Assembly (NCBI GenBank): GCA_017455945.1
Contig: JAFTLM010000231.1
Coordinates: 1-6,684, forward strand
Direction: 5' to 3'
Length of the DNA: 6,684 bases
Source of the DNA: Clostridia bacterium
GTDB lineage: Bacteria > Bacillota > Clostridia > Oscillospirales > CAG-272
Part shown: in pieces, positions 1-4,421 of the stretch
Layout of the letters: each line of letters opens with the position of its first letter
Numbering within the stretch: the stretch's first letter is position 1
Program-made: the position numbers and the translations under genes
Notes under the pieces: model-generated
The model's input: only the letters and a program-made list of their open reading frames with translations
What the model was told of the DNA's origin: nothing
The model's database searches: none

Positions 1-794
1 ATAAAGATGAGTTTGTTAAACAATCAAATAATCTTGCGAGACACCTTTATGACCAAAGTATACACCCACACATTAGTAACGGAGAGTTTTATGTAATTTA
101 TATTGACGGTTGCATTATTAACGATGAAACTGTTGATGCTGTTATGTTACTCAAAACAGAAGCAAAAGATAACTTTTTAACCGTGTCCTATGAAAACGGA
201 GAATACTCCATAAAATCACAACTAGGCTTGAGTACAAAGCATTTAGACAAAGGGTGTATAATTTTCAATACCCAACCAGATAATGGATATTTAATTTCTA
301 TCGTAGAAACATCAACTATCCGTCAAGATGGCAGATATTGGTCTAGCAACTTCCTTTATATTAAGGAAATAATTACTGATTTTCAGCATACTGAACATAT
401 AGCAGATTTTTGTTCTACTGTAGTTCGACAAATTAGTAAAGAAAATCCTGAAAAATTTTTGGATTTAGCTAAGGCATCTCGAAAAATTATACAAATATTG
501 CAAAATGAAGGTCGGGAAGTAAATACAAATGAACTGATTTCATCATTAGCAATCGATGAGGAAGTCGCATCCATGTTATTATCATATAAAAGAGAATATG
601 AGAAAAGGAGTGGAGAGATGCCTGAAACTTTCAAAATCGCACAAAATGCAGCGAAGAGAAAGGCTATTACAAAAGCTAATATCTTAAAAATAGGTTCAGA
701 TTTTGAACTTAAAATATTAGATTCATCAGCCATTATCGAACAGGGATATGATGATGAGAGGAAACAGAATTTTCTCAAACTATATTATAGATAG
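1..794 (+). CDS. 37-kDa nucleoid-associated protein (NA37/YejK-like), 5' part missing at window edge
   Basis: The reading frame is open from position 3 to the TAG at 792-794, so 263 residues are visible and the true start lies left of the window. The ATG at 144 is internal. Early residues resemble the family pattern of a low-complexity link followed by 'GEFYVIYIDGC' and 'VDAVMLLKTE'. The C-terminus has the typical 'GYDDERKQNFLKLYY' ending, so the 3' end looks complete. Full-length members of this family (E. coli YejK/NdpA) are about 330-350 aa, so roughly a quarter is missing. The family is nucleoid-associated; its exact role in Bacteroidota is unclear and some members sit in accessory or defence-rich loci. 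The gene is markedly AT-rich compared with everything after about 1155, so it most likely belongs to DNA flanking the mobile element. The family call is by recognition and fairly confident; the role is not known. Confidence 0.75.
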   Translation, partial: KDEFVKQSNNLARHLYDQSIHPHISNGEFYVIYIDGCIINDETVDAVMLLKTEAKDNFLTVSYENGEYSIKSQLGLSTKHLDKGCIIFNTQPDNGYLISIVETSTIRQDGRYWSSNFLYIKEIITDFQHTEHIADFCSTVVRQISKENPEKFLDLAKASRKIIQILQNEGREVNTNELISSLAIDEEVASMLLSYKREYEKRSGEMPETFKIAQNAAKRKAITKANILKIGSDFELKILDSSAIIEQGYDDERKQNFLKLYYR

Positions 795-808
795 GTATAA
801 AAGAAGAT

Positions 809-913
809 ATGACAATTGACGATATAAAGTTACGCATAAAAAGTGAAATATGGAAAAGCTGGGCAAAGATATTGATAGGTAGGCGTTTTAGGCAATATCC
901 TCAAAAAGTATGA
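809..913 (+). CDS. Short ORF, possibly the 5' remnant of a gene cut by element insertion
   Basis: A 34-codon frame starts at ATG 809, 14 bases after the stop of the nucleoid-associated gene, with a purine-rich AAGAAG stretch just upstream, and ends with TGA at 911-913. The first residues (MTIDDIKLRIKSEIWKSWAK) look like an ordinary amphipathic N-terminus. The tail is arginine-rich and the base composition shifts within it. The simplest reading is that this is the start of the next gene in the upstream operon, interrupted near 858-880 by the element, with the last dozen codons read from element DNA. It could equally be a chance ORF. No family is recognised. Confidence 0.3.
   Translation: MTIDDIKLRIKSEIWKSWAKILIGRRFRQYPQKV
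863..872 (-). repeat. Candidate attachment core site (first of two)
   Basis: Read on the minus strand this is ATATCTTTGC, differing from the IntDOT core consensus GTANNTTTGC only at the first base. It lies where AT-rich flanking DNA gives way to element-like sequence, about 290 bases before the integrase start, which leaves room for integrase arm sites. If it is the junction, the adjacent coupling bases would be 858-862. It is one of two comparable matches and is not proven. Confidence 0.35.
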
Positions 914-933
914 AGGCGATAAAAGCCTTTTTT
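913..933 (+). terminator. Rho-independent terminator-like hairpin
   Basis: AAGGC (913-917) and GCCTT (925-929) form a 5-bp stem around a 7-base loop, and a run of six T (928-933) follows. The stem is short. It would stop transcription coming from the flanking genes before it reaches the integrase, or mark the end of the short ORF at 809-913. Confidence 0.45.
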
Positions 934-1049
934 CAGTCAGGTTAGGACTTTGCTACGTTACTTGTCCGTAACCATGCGGAAGATGGACTTCCCGACTGCT
1001 TGCAAAATGGTGAAGATAGATATTTTATAGTGAGTTACCAATATCTCAC

Positions 1050-1064
1050 GCAAAAATAATTTGC
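1050..1064. repeat. Inverted repeat GCAAA-N5-TTTGC, second candidate core site
   Basis: GCAAA at 1050-1054 and TTTGC at 1060-1064 are perfect inverted copies separated by five bases (AATAA). The left half read on the minus strand gives TTATTTTTGC, a 9-of-10 match to GTANNTTTGC. It sits directly after another inverted repeat (GTGAG at 1030-1034, CTCAC at 1045-1049). It could be a core-type or accessory integrase site. It lies only about 100 bases from the integrase start, which is short for an attachment arm, so I favour the site at 863 as the junction, weakly. Confidence 0.3.
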
Positions 1065-1126
1065 CTTTGACAAAGATTGCGCCGTTCCTCCGTGTTTTGC
1101 GTACCGACAACAAGCTCTTCACAAAC

Positions 1127-1134
1127 TAATTTTG
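1127..1134 (+). promoter_or_regulatory. Candidate -7 box of the integrase promoter
   Basis: TAATTTTG is an exact match to the Bacteroides -7 consensus TAnnTTTG. It ends about 20 bases before the integrase ATG at 1155, giving a leader of roughly 10-15 bases. The nearest upstream TTTG (1096-1099) is 27 bases away, longer than the usual 19-21, so the -33 element is weak or absent. An AAGGA at 1148-1152 lies close to the start codon. Confidence 0.45.
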
Positions 1135-1154
1135 AACCCAAAAAATTAAGGACG

Positions 1155-2390
1155 ATGAAGAGTACATTTTCAGTTATCTACTACCTCAAACGTCAGGTAG
1201 TGAAAAAGGACGGGACAGTGCCCGTCATGGGACGCATCACGGTGGACGGCAGCCAGACGCAGTTCAGTTGCAAACTGACCGTCGATCCCAAGCTGTGGGA
1301 CACCAAAGGAGGACGTGTCACAGGCAGAAGCACGGCTGCACTCGAAACGAACCGTATGCTTGACAAGATGCGGGTACGCATCAATAAGCACTATCAAGAA
1401 ATCATGGAGCGTGACAACTTCGTCACAGCGGAAAAAGTAAAGAACGCCTTTCTCGGACTGGAACACCGCTGCCACACGCTGATGCAGGTGTTCCAACAAC
1501 ATAACGCGGATTATGTCAAACAAGTGGAGGCCGGCATGAAAGCAAAAGCCTCGTTTGTCAAGTACAAGAGTGTTTACAAGCACCTGCAAGAGTTCCTCAC
1601 CATCCGTTACCACGTGAAGGACATTGCTCTGAAAGAGCTTACACCCGCTTTCATCTCCGACTTCGAGATGTTCCTGCGCACGGACAAACATTGCTGCACC
1701 AATACCGTATGGCAGTATGTCAGCCCACTGCGCACGATGGTGTTTATCGCCATTAACAACGAATGGCTGACACGCGATCCGTTTCGTGATTATGAAGTCA
1801 AGAAGGAAGAAACGACACGTAGTTTCTTAACCAAAGACGAAATCCATTTACTGATGGACGGAAAATTGAAAAATGCCAAACAAGAATTGTATCGTGACCT
1901 CTACCTGTTTTGCGCTTTTACGGGCTTGTCGTTCGCCGATATGCGCAATCTGACGGAAGATAATATCCGCACCTACTTCGACGAACACGAGTGGATAAAT
2001 ATCAACCGCCAGAAGACGGGTGTGGTGTCCAACATCCGTATGCTTGATATAGCGAAGCGTATCATCGACAAATACCGCGGGCTGTGCGAAAACGGCAGGA
2101 TTTTCCCCGTGCCCCACTACAACACGTGTCTTGCCGGAATCCGTACCGTCGCCAAGCGTTGCGGTATTACCAAGCATATCACATGGCATCAAAGCCGCCA
2201 CACGGCAGCCACGACAGTGTTCCTATCTAACGGCGTACCCATCGAAACGGTCAGTTCCATGCTGGGACACAAGAGTATAAAAACAACGCAGATATACGCG
2301 AAAATAACCAAAGAGAAGCTCAATCAAGATATGGAGAACCTTGCCGCAAGATTGAACCAAATCGAGGAATTTACAGGTTGCACCATCTAA
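1155..2390 (+). CDS. intDOT: IntDOT-type tyrosine recombinase (integrase of a CTnDOT-family element)
   Basis: This cytoplasmic enzyme joins and separates the element ends and the chromosomal target by strand exchange through a phosphotyrosine intermediate. Starting at ATG 1155 gives 411 aa, the IntDOT length; an upstream TTG at 1077 is open but would add 26 unrelated residues. The usual layout is visible: arm-binding N-terminus (about 1-100), core-binding domain (about 105-210, ending 'NNEWLTRDPF') and catalytic domain (about 220-400). Catalytic residues are R285, K287, H345 and R348 (in HQSRH), H372 (in LGHKS) and the nucleophile Y381 (in IYAKI). At the usual first-arginine position the sequence reads 'TGLSFADM', with serine 259 in place of Arg, a known IntDOT oddity. 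The attachment region lies just upstream, and the RhuM-like gene follows after 12 bases, probably on the same transcript. The family assignment is strong. Confidence 0.95.
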   Translation: MKSTFSVIYYLKRQVVKKDGTVPVMGRITVDGSQTQFSCKLTVDPKLWDTKGGRVTGRSTAALETNRMLDKMRVRINKHYQEIMERDNFVTAEKVKNAFLGLEHRCHTLMQVFQQHNADYVKQVEAGMKAKASFVKYKSVYKHLQEFLTIRYHVKDIALKELTPAFISDFEMFLRTDKHCCTNTVWQYVSPLRTMVFIAINNEWLTRDPFRDYEVKKEETTRSFLTKDEIHLLMDGKLKNAKQELYRDLYLFCAFTGLSFADMRNLTEDNIRTYFDEHEWININRQKTGVVSNIRMLDIAKRIIDKYRGLCENGRIFPVPHYNTCLAGIRTVAKRCGITKHITWHQSRHTAATTVFLSNGVPIETVSSMLGHKSIKTTQIYAKITKEKLNQDMENLAARLNQIEEFTGCTI

Positions 2391-2402
2391 AACAGAGACG
2401 CC

Positions 2403-2765
2403 ATGAAACGTGACATAATCATTATAGAGGACAAGACCGTCAGCGTAACCGGTAACGATGTATGGATGACCGCCGGAGAAATCGCCGGACTGTTCCACAC
2501 GGGTATCCCGGCAGTGAACGCCACCATCAAATCCGTCCTCAAAGCGGACGTGTTGAGTGACTACGAGGTATGCCGCTACATTCAACTTGAAAACGGTCTG
2601 TATGCGGATGTTTACTCGCTTGAGATCATCATCCCCGTCGCTTTCAGATTGAACACCTACTGCACACACGTGTTCCGCACATGGCTTGTGGACAAAGCAC
2701 TATCGAAGGAAAAACGGCAGGCATACGTGATGTTCATACAGAACGGGAAAGCCGGATATTGCTGA
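2403..2765 (+). CDS. Small RhuM-like N-terminal-domain protein
   Basis: This 120-aa protein starts 12 bases after the integrase stop and ends 19 bases before a strong terminator, so it is likely co-transcribed with the integrase and complete as it stands. Residues 19-60 ('DVWMTAGEIAGLFHT' onward) resemble the 'VWLTQxQMAxLF' helix-turn-helix-like opening of RhuM-family proteins. Residues 70-100 ('DVYSLEIIIPVAFRLNT', then 'HVFRTWLVDKAL') resemble the family's 'YNLDVIISVGYRV...FRxWAxxxL' block. RhuM proteins are usually about 330 aa, so only the N-terminal domain is present. The tail (residues 101-120) matches nothing I know. The function is unknown. DNA binding linked to integrase control is possible but is inference from position and domain. 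Confidence 0.75.
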   Translation: MKRDIIIIEDKTVSVTGNDVWMTAGEIAGLFHTGIPAVNATIKSVLKADVLSDYEVCRYIQLENGLYADVYSLEIIIPVAFRLNTYCTHVFRTWLVDKALSKEKRQAYVMFIQNGKAGYC

Positions 2766-2784
2766 ACACGCATATAAGCCAACA

Positions 2785-2830
2785 AAAAAAGGAACGGACA
2801 GCCACGAATGGAGTTGTCCGTTCCTTTTTT
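2785..2830. terminator. Strong bidirectional terminator between convergent operons
   Basis: GGAACGGACA (2791-2800) pairs perfectly with TGTCCGTTCC (2815-2824) around a 14-base loop. The flanking A run (2785-2790) and T run (2825-2830) extend the stem to 16 bp and supply a U-tract on both strands. It ends the rightward integrase/RhuM-like transcript and the leftward HTH operon, whose last stop is at 2845-2847. Confidence 0.9.
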
Positions 2831-2844
2831 ATATACCCGCGTGT

Positions 2845-3147
2845 TTATCTAACCGGTTTCCGATAGTTTGCCTCTAATACTTTCCGCAGTTCCGATTCAG
2901 GGTAAAGTACCTTCCCGCCCAATAGGATGAAAGGCAATATGCGGTTATTCCGGTATTCCTGCAAGGTACGGCGGCTCACACGGAGCAGTTCCGCCACCTC
3001 CTTGTCTGTCAGGTAACGTTCCCCGCCCAGCGGAGGACTGTAACTTTCCAAAAAGCCAGAAAGCCATTTCGAGTTCTTCTGCATATTCTGCAACAACACA
3101 GTCACAGATTCAGTGTCCATTGTGATGACATTGTTTTCTTCGTTCAT
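2845..3147 (-). CDS. Excisionase-type helix-turn-helix protein, distal gene of leftward pair
   Basis: This 100-aa protein starts at ATG 3147 and is the second gene of a leftward pair, 31 bases after the stop of its upstream partner. Residues 45-90 form the HTH_17/excisionase-like winged helix fold seen in MerR-type DNA-binding domains: 'YLTDKEVAELLRVSRRTLQEYR' region, then a 'LGGKVLYPESELRKVL' wing. Residues 1-40 are variable and probably helical. The domain aligns with those of the two Xis-type proteins to the right and the partner at 3179. It could be a recombination directionality factor or a repressor. Recalled CTnDOT naming (orf2a-orf2d) suggests this could be one of the orf2a/orf2b products, but I could not verify that. 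The domain call is firm; the role is inferred. Confidence 0.85.
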   Translation of the reverse strand: MNEENNVITMDTESVTVLLQNMQKNSKWLSGFLESYSPPLGGERYLTDKEVAELLRVSRRTLQEYRNNRILPFILLGGKVLYPESELRKVLEANYRKPVR

Positions 3148-3178
3148 TCTGCATAGGATTTTTCAGGTGAATACTTGG

Positions 3179-3478
3179 TTAACGGTCTGCCGGGCAAATC
3201 GTCCCGACTAACGGGATGACCCTTTTCACATCCTCCGGCTTGTAATAAAACCGACAGCCGATTTGCGAGTAGCCTATAAAACCCTTGTCACGCAGTTTCA
3301 TCAACGTGCGCGGGCTGATTCTCAACTGCCGGCATACTTCATCACCGGTAAGCCATCTGGCAAGCCGTCTTTCATCGCCCTTGCGCTGTAAGGCGGCTAC
3401 CTTCTCCACGAAAGCACCCATCCGTGCCATCATCTCATCGAAAGTCTTTTTCTCAATAGATACTATTTCCATATTCAT
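3179..3478 (-). CDS. Excisionase-type helix-turn-helix protein, first gene of leftward pair
   Basis: The frame can be extended to a TTG at 3499, but that codon overlaps a promoter-like box, so I start at ATG 3478 (99 aa); ATG 3472 is equally possible. Residues 3-33 (MEIVSIEKKTFDEMMARM onward) are predicted helical. Residues 41-88 form a winged helix: 'WLTGDEVCRQLRISPRTLMKLR', a 'GFIGYSQIG' turn and 'RFYYKPEDVKRVI'. The N-terminus resembles that of Xis2c across the divergent control region (EIVSIE...F..MM versus KVITIE...Y..MM), so the two promoter-proximal genes look like paralogues. It forms a short operon with the gene at 2845-3147. The likely role is DNA binding at the attachment site or the control region; this is inferred. 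Confidence 0.85.
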   Translation of the reverse strand: MNMEIVSIEKKTFDEMMARMGAFVEKVAALQRKGDERRLARWLTGDEVCRQLRISPRTLMKLRDKGFIGYSQIGCRFYYKPEDVKRVIPLVGTICPADR

Positions 3479-3496
3479 ACGATTTATGAGTTTGCG

Positions 3497-3504
3497 CAAA
3501 GGTA
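3497..3504 (-). promoter_or_regulatory. Candidate -7 box for the leftward HTH operon
   Basis: On the minus strand this reads TACCTTTG, an exact match to the Bacteroides TAnnTTTG box, ending 18 bases before ATG 3478. No clear -33 TTTG is present at the usual distance. The longer minus-strand string TTACCTTTGC is also one base away from the IntDOT core consensus GTANNTTTGC. Confidence 0.5.
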
Positions 3505-3596
3505 ACGAGACCTTATGAAACAGGTGCGGTTTTCCGCTATAAGGCAGCTTGTTGCGTCATTTTGCCGGGTTACGGAGCCATTCCCGATAAAAATCT

Positions 3597-3611
3597 TACG
3601 TGAGTCACGTA
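3597..3611. promoter_or_regulatory. Palindromic operator, candidate RteC site
   Basis: TACGTGA and TCACGTA are perfect inverted 7-mers around a single G. The centre is about 44 bases upstream of the excision promoter -7 box, just above where a -33 element would lie. In CTnDOT, RteC activates the excision operon by binding inverted half-sites upstream of the -33 region, so the position fits. I do not remember the published half-site bases well enough to claim identity. Confidence 0.55.
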
Positions 3612-3643
3612 GTGAGTTGTTAAAGCCTCCTTTGTTTATTGCC

Positions 3644-3651
3644 GAACTTTG
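3644..3651 (+). promoter_or_regulatory. Candidate -7 box of the excision operon promoter
   Basis: GAACTTTG matches the Bacteroides TAnnTTTG box at all fixed positions but the first. It lies 27 bases before the xis2c ATG, implying a leader of about 20 bases that is A-rich and has no clear Shine-Dalgarno sequence. A good -33 TTTG is missing at normal spacing, which fits a promoter that needs an activator. Confidence 0.5.
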
Positions 3652-3678
3652 CCCCAGAAACAATAAAAAAAACAGTAT

Positions 3679-4047
3679 ATGAAAGTGATAACAATTGAAA
3701 GTTCCGCATATAAGGCTATGATGGAACAGATTGCGGAGATAGCCGGATATATCCGCGAATTAAAAGAGGAAAGGCAACGGCAGGAGACGGAAACAAAAGA
3801 CCGGTTGCTTGACACCGCCCAGACCGCCGAGTTGCTGAACGTGAGCGTCCGTACCCTGCAACGCATGAGGGACGAACACCGTATCGAGTACATAATAGTG
3901 CGTGGCAAATGCCGTTACCGCCTTTCTGAAATACAAAGACTGTTGAACGACAATACGGTCAGGAATAAAGAGGAAACGATTGACGCCTTGTTCCACAACT
4001 TTGCTTTGCGCACGGGCGGCGGCAAACCCAAAGGAAGGAGGACGTGA
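3679..4047 (+). CDS. xis2c: Xis2c-type excisionase, winged HTH
   Basis: This 122-aa protein is first in the order HTH, HTH, DUF4099/DUF3945 protein, topoisomerase III, which matches the CTnDOT excision operon xis2c-xis2d-orf3-exc. Residues 1-42 are helical and charged, possibly a coiled coil ('YIRELKEERQRQETE'). Residues 43-90 carry the winged HTH: 'LLDTAQTAELLNVSVRTLQRMR', then 'VRGKCRYRLSEIQRLL'. The C-terminus is basic (GGGKPKGRRT). In CTnDOT, Xis2c and Xis2d are small basic proteins needed for excision, and they also stimulate the transfer operons. The start is the ATG at 3679 behind an A-rich leader. The stop is 3 bases before xis2d, so translation is probably coupled. The gene name is assigned mainly from operon order. 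Confidence 0.85.
   Translation: MKVITIESSAYKAMMEQIAEIAGYIRELKEERQRQETETKDRLLDTAQTAELLNVSVRTLQRMRDEHRIEYIIVRGKCRYRLSEIQRLLNDNTVRNKEETIDALFHNFALRTGGGKPKGRRT
4035..4041 (+). promoter_or_regulatory. Strong Shine-Dalgarno sequence for xis2d inside the end of xis2c
   Basis: AAGGAGG lies 9 bases before the xis2d ATG at 4051. It is by far the best ribosome-binding sequence in the window; most other starts here have only A-rich leaders. It supports the 4051 start. Confidence 0.6.
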
Positions 4048-4050
4048 CGT

Positions 4051-4401
4051 ATGGAACTGCTTACCCGAAACAATTTCGAGAGCTGGATGCGGAAGTTGAT
4101 GGAACGGCTCGACCGTCAGGACGAACTGCTGCTCTCCTTGCAACCATCCGGCAAAACCCCAAACCCGATGGAACGTATCAGGATGTTCGACAACCAAGAC
4201 CTCTGTATGCTGCTCCAGATAAGCAAGCGTACCCTGCAACGCTACCGCAGCATCGGCGCGTTGCCGTACAAGACGCTCGGCAAAAAGACCTATTACAGCG
4301 AAGAGGACGTGCTGACGTTCCTTTCCGGACACGTAAAGGATTTCAAAAAAGAAGATATAGCCTTCTACAAGGCTCGTATCCATAATTTCTTTCAAAAATA
4401 A
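4051..4401 (+). CDS. xis2d: Xis2d-type excisionase, winged HTH
   Basis: This 116-aa protein is the second gene of the excision operon, 3 bases after xis2c and 20 before orf3. Residues 1-30 form a probable amphipathic helix ('FESWMRKLMERLDRQDELL'), and 31-41 a flexible Pro/Gly stretch. Residues 43-91 form the winged HTH: 'RMFDNQDLCMLLQISKRTL' region, a 'IGALPYKTLGKKTYY' wing and 'SEEDVLTFL'. A lysine-rich tail ends at residue 116. In the CTnDOT system Xis2d acts with Xis2c and IntDOT to build the excision complex at the element ends. Its HTH is similar to that of the leftward gene at 2845-3147. The name is assigned from operon order and family; the HTH family call is firm. Confidence 0.85.
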   Translation: MELLTRNNFESWMRKLMERLDRQDELLLSLQPSGKTPNPMERIRMFDNQDLCMLLQISKRTLQRYRSIGALPYKTLGKKTYYSEEDVLTFLSGHVKDFKKEDIAFYKARIHNFFQK

Positions 4402-4421
4402 CCCATTAAAACATTTTTCAA

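Larger units (their letters stand above)
795..1154. other. Gene-poor junction and attachment-arm region of the element
   Basis: These 360 bases contain no gene I can support beyond the short ORF at 809. Composition changes from very AT-rich (to about 880) to mixed. The stretch carries a terminator-like hairpin, two 9-of-10 matches to the IntDOT core-site consensus GTANNTTTGC on the minus strand, and three copies of CAATATC (minus strand 868-874, plus strand 893-899 and 1039-1045). It also carries several 5-bp inverted repeats: GTTAC/GTAAC at 957-972, GGAAG/CTTCC at 978-992, GTGAG/CTCAC at 1030-1049 and CTTTG/CAAAG at 1065-1075. This density of small repeats directly upstream of an integrase is what an attachment site with arm-type and core-type integrase sites looks like. 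The exact element boundary cannot be fixed from this sequence alone. Confidence 0.55.
3479..3678. promoter_or_regulatory. Divergent control region between the two HTH operons
   Basis: These 200 bases separate the leftward HTH pair from the rightward excision operon. They contain a -7 box on each strand, a GCGG-TTTT-CCGC hairpin (3526-3537), a 15-bp palindrome (3597-3611) and a direct repeat GTGAGT at 3600-3605 and 3612-3617. No gene is evident inside. Control of both operons from one shared region is inferred from the layout. Confidence 0.7.

Noticed and set aside
957..992. Inverted repeats GTTAC/GTAAC and GGAAG/CTTCC as an oriT or riboswitch
   Set aside because: Stems are only 5 bp, there is no relaxase gene nearby and no conserved riboswitch core; they are listed as part of the attachment region.
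1077..1154. Longer integrase reading from the TTG at 1077
   Set aside because: The 26 extra residues match nothing in the family, the region carries promoter and attachment signals, and the ATG at 1155 gives the exact IntDOT length.
2681..2866. 61-codon frame overlapping the RhuM-like gene and the terminator
   Set aside because: It runs through the terminator stem, overlaps a better gene in another frame and has no family resemblance. I also considered it as a frameshifted RhuM C-terminus and saw no match.
3526..3537. GCGG-TTTT-CCGC hairpin in the divergent region as a terminator
   Set aside because: The stem is just 4 bp and no T-run follows on either strand; at most it is a minor regulatory structure.
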